Positions 31,860-43,015 of a DNA stretch of 64,000 nucleotides are shown piece after piece. The stretch is from Beta vulgaris subsp. vulgaris (Eukaryota; Streptophyta; Magnoliopsida; Caryophyllales; Amaranthaceae), in contig NC_079209.1 in assembly GCF_026745355.1 (NCBI RefSeq), forward strand, positions 3,479,795 through 3,543,794, given 5' to 3'. The translations under genes were made by a program, and so were the position numbers. The notes beneath the pieces are model-generated. The model saw only the letters and a list, made by a program, of their open reading frames with translations. It was not told where the DNA came from and did no database searches. Each line of letters opens with the position of its first letter. Position 1 is the first letter of the stretch.

Positions 31860-34800
31860 AGAAAGAAGGAGAAGGAGTATAAGTTCTATGGTTAGTAGGC
31901 TAGCAAAGATGCTGAAAAGTCATTCAGGTGATAGATATCAAGAAATCAATAGAGTGAAAAGTTTTCGTGAGGTCAGCAGTCAAACCTTCGACTTACCATG
32001 GGAAAGAGACCCAACTGCTTAGAAAACTAGATATGAGAATTTGATAAGCTTTTTGATGCTATAGTAAACCTTAAAAACCTTAGGGTTAATAATGTTGTTT
32101 ATTATTTGAGAGATGTGGCAGACATATGTTGGAAACAAAGGAAAGATGATCTTTTAGAGGATCTGGACTTTTGGTGGAACGAGTTTAAAGAGGCCTTAAG
32201 GACTAAGTTTTATCCTCGTACTTAAGGAAGCAAAAGGCTATGGAGTTCACCAATCTGGTAGGGACTATTTGTTAATGAGTATTATAGCAAATTTTTGGAG
32301 TTAATGAGGTTTGCGCCTGAGATAGTACCATCTGAGACTTTGAAGGCCCAAAAGGTTGACCTTAACCCTCCAAAGTAAGTTGGGAGGAGTAACTTTGAAC
32401 TCTTGATGAAATTTATGGTAGAGCTGCTCACTTTATGGGATTAAAGAAGAGAGTTGAAGGGACCTTCTTGGAGAAAGAGGATGCATAACAACAATGGGAA
32501 CCAACAAAGTGGAGATAAGAAGCCTAAGCCTAATGGTGGATTTAACCAAACTGAGAAATACAATAGGTATCCTAGTCGGAAGCCTAATGGGAGCCAAGGG
32601 AATGGGAAGAAAGCTGAGAAACTTTTTTTTTCTGCAAAAGGTGTGATAGAAATACACTGAAAGGATTGTCAAGGCAACTTGGTGACATGCCATTATTGTC
32701 AGAAATTGGGCACCGTGAGTATGAGTGCTTTAGAAAAGCTGGTGGAGAACCTGCATTCAAACCTGACCCGAGTAGTAAGGCCCTTAGAATGATCAACAAA
32801 AGTTAGCTTCTTTCAATGCTGGTGATTAAACCAGAGATGAGGAATTAGTCTAAAATAGAGTTTTGTCATGAACCGCCGTGAGGCTCAGAATGTTTCTGAG
32901 GTAGTAGTTGGAACCTTTTTCATTAATTCCTTGTCTGTCAAAGTTTATTTGATTCAGAGCATCTCATTCATTTATTTCTAGCACTTTAGTAGAAAAGCTC
33001 CAGTTAAGCAGTCCAGTGTTATTTCATTAGATGTTCATTGCCATCAGGGGAGATGTTTAATTGTACTAGTTTGCATAGTCAAGTACCTTTAGTGATAGTT
33101 GGGTGAACTTTTCATCCGACTTAGTTGAGTTTCTTGTCAGACCTCGATGTAGTTTTGGGGATGGATGGTTGGGAAGATTAAGGCTCAGATTGATTGTGAG
33201 GCTAGAATGTGTCCTTAGTTGGTCCCAAGAAAGAAAGGGTGACTTATGGAAGCTTGGGAAGGAGAAGGGAATGAAGATAGTGTCTGCGATGAGAATTCAA
33301 TCTTATGTGAAGAAGGGGTGTCCGTTATTCTTATGTGGAGTTCAGAGGATTGAAAAGGAAGATGAGAATAGGGAGATCCCAGTCGTATCTGAGTTTCCTG
33401 ATGTGTTTCCTGAAGAGATACCGGTGTGCCACCGGTTAGGGATCTTGAGTTCATCGTAGACTTGATGCCAGGAACCGGACCTATTTCAAAGGCTCCTATA
33501 GAATGGCTCCAGCTGAGATGAAAGAGTTAAAAGTTCAGTTGGAGGAGTTATTTGGAAAAAGGGATATAAGACCTAGTTCGTCTCCTTGGGATGCACCTGT
33601 ATTGTTCGTGAAAAGAAGGATGGTAGTTTGAGGTTGTGCATTGATTACGGAGTTGACAATGGAGTTGACATGAGATCAAGAATAAGTATCCGCTTCCGAG
33701 AATAGATGATTTATTTGATTAGTTGAAAGGAGCGGGATTTTCTCGAAGATAGATTTGAGGTCAGGCTATCACCAATTGAGGATTGTTGAGGGTGATATTT
33801 CTAAGACTGCGTTTAGGATGCGTCATGGTCACTTTGAGTTCACAGTGATGCCATTTGGTCTGAATAACGCACCTGTAATGTTCATGGATTTGATGCATAG
33901 GATTTTCAGGCCATACTTGGATAAATATGTGGTTGTGTTTATAGATGATATTTTGATATATTTGAAGGAAAGTAGTAGTCATGAGCTGCATTTAAGGAAA
34001 GTTTTATCCACTCTAAGAGAGTATAAGTTGTATGCCAAGCTCTCTAAGTGTGAGTTTTGGTTGAATGAGGTTGCATTTTTAGGACATGTTATCTTAAAGG
34101 ATGGAGTTTCAGTGGATCCTGCTAAGATTCAAGCGGTGCGCGAGTGGCCAATACCAAAGATAGGTGTGATATAAGGAGTTTCCTTGGGTTAGCTGGTTAC
34201 TATCGAAGATTTGTAAAGGATTTCTCGAATATCTCGAGACCAATGACTAGCCTGATGAAGGAAGAATGTAAGTTTGTTAGGAATCCAGAGTGTGAGGAAG
34301 TTTTTTTTTTTGTTGAAGGAAAGGTTGACTACAACACCTGTTTTGGCTCTACCTGATGAAAGCAGCAGTATGATGTTTATAGTGATGCTTCGAAATTTTG
34401 TTAGGGTGTGTATTGATGCAGAACCGGAAGGTCATTGCTTATGCTTTTAGGCAGTTAAAACATATTAGGTGAATTATCCAACCTATGATCTTGAATTAGT
34501 TGTAATAGTGTTTGCTTTGAAGTTATAGCAACTACTTGTATGGGGCAACGTGTAAGTTGTACACGGATCATAAGAGCTTAAAGTATATTCTCACTCAGAA
34601 GGAGTTGAACATGAGGCAGAGGAGGTGGTTGGATTGATCAAGATTATGATCTGAGATCCAGTATCATGAAGGGAAAGCTAATGTTGTTGCTGATGCATTG
34701 AGTCGAAAGTCGAGTCATTCAGTTAATGTAATGTGTTGCCAGTCAGTTATGTGTCGAGTTTTAGAAATGTCATTGAGGTACTAGAAGAAGGAGGTGTTAA

Positions 34801-36230
34801 GAATTTTGGGTTCTTTGTCAGTTCAACCCTCAATCTATGATGAGATTTAAGGATGAAAATTAGAAAAGATTCGAGAGAAGATCCAGGATGGTCAGGTATC
34901 GGATTTAGATAGCCGATGATGGAAGTATTCGTTCAAGGAGAGGTGTGTATACCAAGTAATAGAGAAGAGTTGAAGCGGAAATTAATGGAAGAAGTCATAG
35001 CTCACCTTATTCAGTACACCCAGGTGGTGATAAGTTGTATAAGGACATGAAGCAAATGTTCTGGTGGCCAAACATGAAGCGAAGGTAGCAGAGTTCGTGG
35101 CTAAGTGTCTCACATGCAAAAGGTCAAGTTTGAGCACAAGAGGCTGCAAGGGAAGGTTCAGCCTCTGGATATTCGTGTTGAAATGGGATTCTATATCAAT
35201 GGATTTTGTGTCTGCATTACCAAGAACTAAGGCAGGAAATGATACAATTTGGGTAGTGGTAGATCGTTTAACTAAATCTGCAACTTTCATACCTATGAAG
35301 AATACTTGGTCGATGGATCAATTGGCTAAAGCATATGTGAAGTGGGTGGTGAAATATCATGGTGTGCCTAAGGACATTATTTTTATCGTGATTCACAGTT
35401 CTTATCAAATTTTGGTAGAGTTTGTAGAAGGCTTTGGGAACTAATTTATTATTGAGTAAAGCTTTTCATCTGGCTACAGATGGACAAACGAACGAATAAT
35501 TCAGACTTTAGAAGATATATTGCGATCTTGTGTTATGGAGTATCAGGGTTCGTGGGACGATTTCTTGGATTTGATAGAATTTCCTACACCAATAGTCATC
35601 ATGCAAGTATTGGTATGCTTCGTTTGAGGCTTTATATGGTCGGAAGTGTAGACGTCTAGTCTGCTGGAATGATATTAGTGAAACTGTGGTGCTTGGAGCC
35701 GAATTCCTCAAAGAGACGGCGAAAGAGGTGAAAGTGATTCAAGAAAAGATCAAGGTTTTAAGAGTTATGCTGATTTGAAGCGAAGGGATGAAGAGTTTCA
35801 GGTTGGGGAGAAGGTATTGTTGAAAATATCTCCAATGAAAGGGGTGATGCGATTTGGGAAGAAGCGAAAGTTAAGTCCAAAGTATATCGGGCCATATGAG
35901 GTGTTAAAGAAGTTCGAAAAAGTGGCATATAAGTTGGATTTGCCAAATGATTTAAGTCGAGTCCATGATATTTTCCATATATCTCAGTTAAGGAAGTATA
36001 TTTCGGATGTGTCTCATGTGCTGCAACCTGAGCCATTGAATTAGATGATAGTTTGACTTACGAGAGAAAACATGTAAGAATCCTTGATAGTAAAGTTAGA
36101 AGTACTCAGACTTAGGATGTAAGATTAGTCAAAGTATTATGGTTAAACCATCAATTGAGGAAGCAACATGGGAAGTTAAGCGGATATGCGCAAGAAATAT
36201 CCGGCGTTGTTTTCGAGGTTAGTTGTCGAG
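31860..36230 (+). pseudogene. Gypsy gag-pol relic with chromodomain remnant
   Basis: A gag-like start is near 31856, and a zinc-knuckle trace (CHYCQK..) lies near 32686. Reverse transcriptase occupies about 33470-34170, with MPFGLNNAP and the catalytic FIDDILIY near 33938. An RNase H trace lies at about 34330-34720 (DALSRKS). Integrase follows at about 34960-35450 (CLTCKRSS, SMDFVSALP). The GPY/F-type integrase tail is at 35775-36040 (KLSPKYIGPYEVL). A frameshifted chromodomain-like stretch (KVLWLNH) lies near 36120-36210. Multiple stops and frameshifts interrupt every domain. The chromodomain normally directs insertion towards heterochromatin. Confidence 0.88.
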
Positions 36231-36248
36231 TTACGGGGTCGTAACTCC

Positions 36249-36449
36249 TTTTAAGGGGGTAGAATGCGATAGAGTTTCGCGCTTCTACTATAGTTATGCA
36301 TTTTAGCATATTTTTGAGTCAGTATATGCATTTTAGACATGAGCATTTGAGTCAGAAACTACAATTTTGAATTTTAATCCGTTTTTGGAAAGTGTTTATG
36401 ACTTTTTGTCTTAAGTTTCGAGGTCGAAACTTCTTTTAAGGGGGTAGAC
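36249..36449 (+). other. Duplicated polypurine tract region of the gypsy element
   Basis: CTTTTAAGGGGGTAGA occurs at about 36248-36262 and again at 36433-36448, just before the 3' LTR. Both follow a GGTCG..AACT word, so the segment in front of the LTR was duplicated. Confidence 0.75.
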
Positions 36450-38215
36450 TGTAATACCCCATATTTTTAGTATTTATTTAAATAATAAAATATTTATTTT
36501 CTAAAATAAATATTTTAAGCAAAGGGTATTTTAGTATTTTCAATGATTTTAATTATTTTGGCGGAATATGGCGCCAAAATTGAATTTGTTAAGCTTTTGG
36601 TATTAAATCCTAGTCAAAAAATTTCAGAAAACAAAAAAAAAAAAAAAAAATTTTTTTTTAGGGCCATATATTCCTACGGGATTTATGGTGAATGGAGGGA
36701 GTTTTGTTTTCCTATTTCCAAATTTATGATGGATGTTACAAATCTTGGTTTAATCCCTAATTTATGGTGAAGATTACAACCTATTTAATTTCTAGATATT
36801 AAGTACTACCTATTCTACTCCAATAAATACCTCATACCTTAAGCCATCTTTTCCACACAAAACTTTGAAGAATCCATACTCTCTACTTCAAAGTTCTTCT
36901 TTCTCTTCCTATCTATTCTAGTTTTATATTTCTTATTCAAGTTTCAATTTTCTTTGGTTTAAGAAAAATATTTTCATATTTCTTACTCAAAAATATTATG
37001 CTCATGATAGGTCATTCATGTTTAAATTCATGATTAAGTTCATGTGGTAAATTGCTTATTGTGTTGGTTATGAGAAAGCTCAAGTATAAGAATAAGTGAA
37101 GATACTAGTATACTTTTTGTGCAAGATCAAGGTACGTTATGTAGCTAGATCTTTTGAAAGATGGTTTTATGTGGTAAAGTTGTTTATTGATCAATGGTTG
37201 GATTGGTTTAGAAATTTATTTGAAATGGTTAAATATTTTATTATTCACTCTTGAAAGTGAAAAGAAGGAATAATTTTATCAATTATTTTCATATATAGAA
37301 GTTTTTATCTTTTCGGAAAATTAAATTATTTTTACAAGGAAAGGTTGATTGGTTTTTATGAACTTTGAATGTTCAAAAAGTTGTTTATGAGGAAAGGAGG
37401 TTTATTCATGACTTACAAGTCATATTATTATTATTTCCGCTTGATTAATATCAAGAGATTCAAAGTCCACTTGTTGCAATTATAGTTACCCCTTGATATA
37501 GCTCCGTGATGGGATGACTAGCTTGGGGGGTGTGCACACTTAGCAAAATAGAAGGGGTGATAAGAAGAGGAATTGTTTTCAGGATTATTTTTAATCCAAG
37601 TGTTTGGAAAGAGTTTGTTCTTAAAAGTTATTCTTGATTATTATTCAAGTGTTTGGAAAGAGTTTGTTCTTAAAAGGTTATTCTTGAATTATTATTCAAG
37701 TGTTTGGAAAGAGTTTGTTATTTTTCTTGAATTATTATTAAGTGTTTGAAAATAGTTAATTCTTAAAGAGTTATTCTTGAATTATTGGTGATGGAGTTTT
37801 CGAAACGAAAAAAATTATTATGAGCAAACAAATGTGTTACTTATCTAGTACATTTCATACTCAGTTTATACTGACGCGTATTTCCTTTTTCCTATTTGGC
37901 TTTGCCCTGTTTACCTTTTTGGTAAGCAGATTTGCAGGTGAATTTTGGATGTGCATGAGAGCATACTAGGAACGGGATCTTCACCTAGATTAGAGTGTTT
38001 CATTTATTTTGAGTATTGAGACAATATTTACTTTTATTAATAAAAAAGTATTATTATTATTATTATTGGTTAAAGTCTTCCGTTGCAAGTTATTTTGGTT
38101 AGTTAGTAGTTGGTTGCCGAAAGCGTGTTAGTCACGTGGCGGTAATACTCCTAAATTACTCAAATATTATTTATTAAATTATTTATTTAAAAGTGAGTAA
38201 TTTGGGGGTGTTACA
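36450..38215 (+). repeat. 3' LTR of the gypsy element
   Basis: 1766 bp, TGTAATACCCC...GGGGGTGTTACA. See the 5' LTR for differences. Confidence 0.95.
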
Positions 38216-38220
38216 ATTCA

Positions 38221-38527
38221 ACACTTATTATGTGAGCTTAATGTCTCTATGTCTTCCACTCCTGTCATATATTGTGACAATCATGGCGCCACTAAGTTCA
38301 GTGCAAATCCCGTCTTTCACTCTCGCATGAAACATCTTGGTGTTGATTATCACTTTATCCGTGAGCGAGTTCAAGCTGGCACCCTCCGTGTTTCTAATGT
38401 TCACAATGATGATCAACTTGCCGACGCACTTACCAAGCCCTTGTCTCGCCCTCGTCTGCATATGCCTCTATCCAAGATTGGACTTTCTACTAGACCATCC
38501 AACTTGCGGGGGCATGATAAAATATGA
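38221..38527 (+). pseudogene. Copia RNase H end, right of the gypsy insertion
   Basis: Continues the RNase H broken at 29157. IYCDNHGATKFSANPVFH and the HIDVDYHFIRE-like block (HLGVDYHFIRER) are present, then DQLADALTKPL, the usual Copia C-terminus. The frame stops just inside the 3' LTR. Confidence 0.9.
38501..38514 (+). other. Polypurine tract of the Copia element
   Basis: AACTTGCGGGGGCA immediately before the 3' LTR TGATAAAATATG. Confidence 0.75.
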
Positions 38528-38700
38528 TCTTCTATATCATATCTTTGTAATCTTAACTTTCCTACTCATGTAATATTATCTTTCCTTATGTAAATATCTT
38601 ACATATCTCTAGTATTACCTACTGTAATTAAGTCTTGTAAAAGTCTTATTTAAGAAGACTATAATCACTTCAATAGAATTATCAAATTCCATACTTGATA
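38515..38700 (+). repeat. 3' LTR of the Copia element
   Basis: 186 bp ending CATACTTGATA, followed by the duplication TATAC. Confidence 0.95.
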
Positions 38701-38705
38701 TATAC

Positions 38706-39540
38706 TTCACTAAATTTTTCTATGAGGATATATCAACCTAAATTTACGTTTTGTTAAAAGTTTCAAAAATACTATTTCTGACGAAAAAGTCATAATTTCG
38801 GCCTTTGATTATAATTTTTCGATTAGGAATATATGAACTTGGATCTTATTTTTTATAGAATTGAGGGATTTGTTGGATTAATGAATCTAGAAGGATATAA
38901 GAGTGCAAATAGGGGAGAAAAAGAGGGGAAAAGTGGGTAATGCCGAAAAGTGACGGTTAATACCGGAAAAGAAGCTCGAGGTTTCATTTGACATAAAATG
39001 AAGTTAAATAATGTTATAACTTATAAGTCACAAGAAAAATTTTGTAGATTGTCTTTCATTAAATGGACCTGTCATAAGTTTTATTTTGTTGCTTACAACT
39101 TTTAACTTCAACTTGTTTGGGAGATGAAAGCTCAAACGTCTTTTTCAGCATTGACTCACATTTAGAACATCATTTAGCAATTTCAAGACTGGAAATAAAT
39201 TATAATTTTTCGATTAGGAATTTATGAACTTGGATCTTATTTTATATAGATTGAGGGATTTGTTGGATGAATGAATCTAGAAGGATATATGAGTGCAAAT
39301 AGGGGAAAAGAGGGGGAAAGTGGGTAATGCCGAAAAGTGACGGTCAATGTCGAAAAAGAAGCTTGAGATTTCATTTGGCATAAAATGAAGTTAAATGTTG
39401 TAAGTAACAAGAAATTTTTGTAAGATTGTCTTTTATAAAATGGACTTGTTATAAGGTTTTTTCTGACAAAATTTTCTTTTATTAAACCAAAGACGTTTAG
39501 TACAAGACTCAAAAACTAAAGATAATAGGGTGCAACAACA
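38706..39540. repeat. Split long-inverted-repeat arm, then two tandem copies of the segment repeat (copy B)
   Basis: 38706-38810 continues the arm broken by Copia and matches 8881-8985. About 38815-39205 and 39206-39540 are tandem versions of AATTTTTCGATTAGGAATTT ... AAGAAGCTTGAG, equivalent to 16690-17640 without the Helitron. No gene. Confidence 0.75.
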
Positions 39541-39623
39541 CCTCTTAAGGCAATAAATTACCTAGTGTCCTAGTCTCCTACCTTTCAAACATCAAGTGTA
39601 GGGTAACAATTGTTTGCTTGAAT

Positions 39624-40018
39624 TGTTGGAAACTAACAGTCGCAATGACAAAGAGACACTGATTTCAAGGGTGTGCCGTGGTAGGAGACCACTGACTTGA
39701 AAGCAATTACGACCCGACAACGGTGGTAATCGATCTGGCTGGAAAGCTCCTCAAGGTCAAAACATTACAGTCTTCAACAGTCACACACGAGCCAGCCTGG
39801 GTCCAAAAAGATAGTTAAATTAAGTTTATTCCCTAAAGCCCAAGGGCTCGGTCCGGGCGAGGCAACAAGCGTGATAGCAAGTCCAAACCCAAGCATGACA
39901 TCCAACCACAAAAGCAATTCAAGTACCAATATATAAAGTAATGGAATATTCCCTCCCACACGCAATGTAGGACATTTATTGAAAAAAAGACAAGGCTTTT
40001 CAAGCCTTGATTCCAACA
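39624..40018 (-). mobile_element. Solo LTR (395 bp) in segment copy B
   Basis: Read on the minus strand it starts TGTTGGAATCAAGG and ends TTAGTTTCCAACA, the TG...CA rule. It has a TATA-like CTTTATATATTGG downstream of GTCCTACATTGCGTG. Copies A (near 17735) and C (near 50155) lack it at the same word (TTGAATA..GGCAATAG), so it is an insertion. Only an AT dinucleotide is clearly duplicated, so the target-duplication evidence is weak. Confidence 0.75.
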
Positions 40019-40039
40019 ATAAGCAATAGGATCTTGTTG

Positions 40040-40450
40040 AATATATTTTACAATTCCTTTCTGTCCAAATCTGGCGAACACTAGCATTCTTGTTAAGCTG
40101 ATTATGCAATCTCTAAATCAAAAGCTCTGCCTCATCTCATCCAACCCTTCAGGCCTCCTACTAATGCGAATCCTACGCAACGCAGCCTGCGAAACCTGAT
40201 CGAGTTATATTTCCCTCTGATTTCCGGATTGAGAAGTGACAATATAATGCCAGTGCATACCTAATACCAATAGAGATATACTTCATTGCATCAAGAATGT
40301 TGATAGCCTGATATGCATGTGCAAGCTTATGGAATTTGGCACTGATAAAAGACAAGGCCTGAGTTATATGAGTTCAGAGTTCACATACTACATCAAGGAC
40401 AGATGCATCAGCCTATGAAGACTCTAACTCAGACTTCCTTAGGTGATCAA
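40040..40450 (-). pseudogene. Unidentified exon-like remnants, copy B
   Basis: Minus-strand equivalents of 17641-18330. The longest frame here (40355-40173) reads FISAKFHKLAHAYQAINILD and then MKYISI, followed by a possible GT donor. Copy A has a short deletion in this block, so copy B keeps the better exon. Family not recognised. Confidence 0.45.
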
Positions 40451-40695
40451 GACGATCCATGAAAATACGGGGGTAGTACAACGTTAGGGGGTTCTTGTCC
40501 AAAGAAAGTTTCTGCACACCCTCTAAATGAGCTTAGTACTCCCTACTTTTGTAATTAGTTACTATTTCACTTAAACTTTTACATTTGCTAACTTATTAAT
40601 TGAGTAACTATTCGACTAGTAAACAAATAAGCATTGAGACGAATCCAAAAATACATAACATATACTAACAATTTAAATTCAAGCTTAAATACTCT

Positions 40696-40986
40696 ATGGA
40701 GCAAGAACAACAACTCGATCAACAACGACAACTACTACTTGCTAGTCGTCAACTAGCAGCTGAAGATGATGAATTACATGAAGGCAAAATCCAAGAAGAA
40801 GAAGATCAAGTCGAACAACCTCAAACTAACAACAACAACAACAACAACAACGTGGGTGATAACGAGGTGGGGTTGGTGAAAAGAATTTGCCATGAAGGTG
40901 GTGTCGGAGTTTTCTTGCCCTCTTTGTTTCAAGAAATTCATAACTACACCAAATTCCCTCTTTGGGTATATGAGGTCCCACCCTGA
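40696..40986 (+). CDS. Hypothetical 96-aa protein, paralogue of the ORF at 20106
   Basis: MEQEQQLDQQRQLLLASRQ, an acidic stretch, an eight-residue N run, then LPSLFQEIHNYTKFPLW. Compared with the paralogue it has three extra residues near the start and two extra N. All length changes are multiples of three although the region is repeat-prone. It lies about 90 bp upstream of the 7SL copy 3 promoter. No family recognised; possibly only a first exon or chance retention of frame. Confidence 0.38.
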   Translation: MEQEQQLDQQRQLLLASRQLAAEDDELHEGKIQEEEDQVEQPQTNNNNNNNNVGDNEVGLVKRICHEGGVGVFLPSLFQEIHNYTKFPLWVYEVPP

Positions 40987-41074
40987 GCGCCATTCTAACC
41001 CGGAAAACAACGAGGTGGGACTAATTGGGCCATCACTTTTGTTGGTCGAAACTAAAACCTAAGTAATACCAGAC

Positions 41075-41139
41075 ATCCCACATCGGCTAATTCAAGAAAT
41101 CCATGCACTTTAATATGTATCGCTAAGTACATTTATATT
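41075..41139 (+). promoter_or_regulatory. snRNA-type promoter of 7SL copy 3 (perfect USE)
   Basis: ATCCCACATCG matches RTCCCACATCG fully. TTTAATATGTA starts 23-24 bp later at about -30. A second TATA-like TTTATATT touches the RNA start. Confidence 0.75.
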
Positions 41140-41440
41140 GCTGAGCTTGGTGACGCAGGCTTATAACCTCAAGTGGGCACCATCAAAATGGTGGAACAAT
41201 AGAAATCTGGATTTGTGCAAGTTGTTGGTAGTAAAAGTTGGTTGTGGTTCTCATGTATGTTGGTCCAAGGAAGTGCTGGCTTCACAGAGCAGCACAAGGG
41301 TAGAAGATGGGTGTCTACCACCAGGGGTGTACTACATCCTCCGCCCATCGTGTACTACGTCCTTCTTGACCATCGGGTACTTACACCACTTAACACTCAT
41401 GATATGCACAATTCAAGATCTCTTTCCAATTGGACCATCA
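41140..41440 (+). ncRNA. 7SL (SRP) RNA-like gene, copy 3
   Basis: 301 nt, from GCTGAGCTTGGTGACGCAGG to TTGGACCATCA, ending at a nine-T run. It has the S-domain word GGCTTCACAGAGCAGC, and the GGGTGTCTACCACC and CATCCTCCGCCCATCG blocks. No internal run of four T. The Alu motif reads TATAA instead of UGUAA, which may weaken SRP9/14 binding. Length, promoter and terminator are the best of the four copies, so this is the likeliest to be transcribed. Confidence 0.75.
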
Positions 41441-41449
41441 TTTTTTTTT
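41441..41449 (+). terminator. Pol III T-run terminator of 7SL copy 3
   Basis: Nine T after GGACCATCA. Confidence 0.65.
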
Positions 41450-41655
41450 ATACTTTCTCTAGTTTTTTATTTTTTATTTTTTTAAACATTTAAAGTTTTA
41501 TATTACTAATTTGATTATGTTCTTTATGTCTCGCTATCCCTCATATTCTGAAAAATGTGCAACTTCTACATGTTGCAATTATTTAGAAAATTTACAAGAA
41601 TAATATAATCGGATTTCTTTTATGACACTCTAATACATATATATATATATATAAT

Positions 41656-41690
<35 letters not shown>

Positions 41691-41849
41691 TCTCTCTTGA
41701 AATTGAGATGTCTCGCTAATTTGATTATGTTCTTTATGTCTCGCTATCCCTCATATTCTGGAAAATGTGCAACTTCTACATGTTACAATTATTTAGAAAA
41801 TTTACAAGAATAATATAATCGGATTTCTTTTATGACACTCTAATACATA

Positions 41850-41952
<103 letters not shown>

Positions 41953-42689
41953 TCTCTTGAAATTGAGATTATATTGATTCATAATGCATATTATAATTTA
42001 CTCCCTTTATTTTTTTTATCATTCTCACCTGGAATCTTGATATTATTCATACTTAGAGAGAATCTTCTCAATTTTTTTTCAATTCATAAGAAAAAATATA
42101 ATCAGCGGGGTATTGTTTGATTTGTCTCAAATTAGTACTTTATTAATATTCAGTCGTTATAATTTTTACTAATATATAACGGAAGATGTGCATTAGAAGA
42201 CGCACACATGAAAGTGAGAATGATAAAAAAAAACCCGAGAGAGTACTATGTAGAAAGTTTAAAAAGAACTCAAAAATCATTTGATTTAATTTCCTAAGCA
42301 CAATCCAATGTGTATAACTCTTTTTTTCTAATTTTCTCAAATGTTTGATCTAAGAATTCACATTGATAGATGATTAGGGGCATCGTTCAAGCCAACAACT
42401 GATTTATTTCAAAATGGGTGTTCAGTACTTAAAACTTATAGTAGTAGATTTCTAGAAGCCGACCATCACGATTCCACGACTACGGACTACGTACGGTTGT
42501 TGGTAATAATCTTTGAAGTGCTTAATAGTAATTGGAATCAATTATTGCATGGAACTCAATTAGATCTTATGGTACAAAATTAGATATCTCAAGATCCAAC
42601 TCTTCAAATTATAATACTATTATCAAGCTGGAGTTGTCAGCGTCAGACAATGCAAATATGCAAATACTATTATTAGAGATAGCCATGGT

Positions 42690-43015
42690 ATATCGATCCA
42701 TTTTGGGGCTAAGGCCCTGCCAGCCTCGTGGTCAATCCTTATGGCGGAAGCAATGGGCATGTATATTGGCATAAAGACAGCGATTTCCTTGGGTCATGAT
42801 ATCAAGAGGATGGAGCTCTTCTCGGCCCAGCACCGCTATAGGGAAGCTAATCAAGTGGCGGATTTGCTAGCAAATTGGGGAAAGAATCAACAATAATTCT
42901 GGGTTTCTTCTTCGGAGGTTCCTCCGGGGCTCTCTCTTATCATCCGCAAGGATGAGTTAGGTTTCGCTTCCATTAGAGTGTAACCTAGTTTCCTTTCCTT
43001 TTCAAGAAAAAAAAA
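42690..43015 (+). pseudogene. 5'-truncated LINE 3' end (RNase H remnant plus poly-A)
   Basis: The frame beginning ALPASWSILMAEAMG and continuing YREANQVADLLANWG resembles the C-terminal RNase H domain of plant LINE reverse transcriptases. A stop follows at GTGTAA (about 42978-42983), then a short 3' UTR and an A-run (43004-43015). One internal stop (CAATAA near 42894) breaks the frame. Typical of a truncated, dead LINE insertion. No clear target duplication was found. Confidence 0.7.

Larger units (their letters stand above)
29158..38215 (+). mobile_element. Gypsy chromovirus (Tekay/Del-like) nested in Copia RNase H
   Basis: Two LTRs of about 1.77 kb (29158-30936 and 36450-38215) start TGTAATACCCC and end GGGGGTGTTACA, with a 5-bp duplication ATTCA. 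The primer site TGGTATCAG and polypurine tract are present. Domain order RT, RNase H, integrase, then chromodomain-like remnant identifies a chromovirus. The internal coding region is broken in many places. Confidence 0.95.
23767..38700 (+). mobile_element. Copia LTR retrotransposon, interrupted by a CACTA-like and a gypsy element
   Basis: Identical 5-bp duplications TATAC (23762-23766, 38701-38705) flank LTRs of 185 and 186 bp. Order of domains: gag with zinc knuckle, protease, integrase, reverse transcriptase, RNase H, the Copia order. Removing the nested CACTA-like element (25800-27241) and gypsy element (29158-38220) leaves about 4.4 kb, a normal Copia length. The short LTRs fit an Ale-like lineage, but that is inference. 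Target: left arm of a long-inverted-repeat element whose uninterrupted copy is at 8836-8950. Confidence 0.95.
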
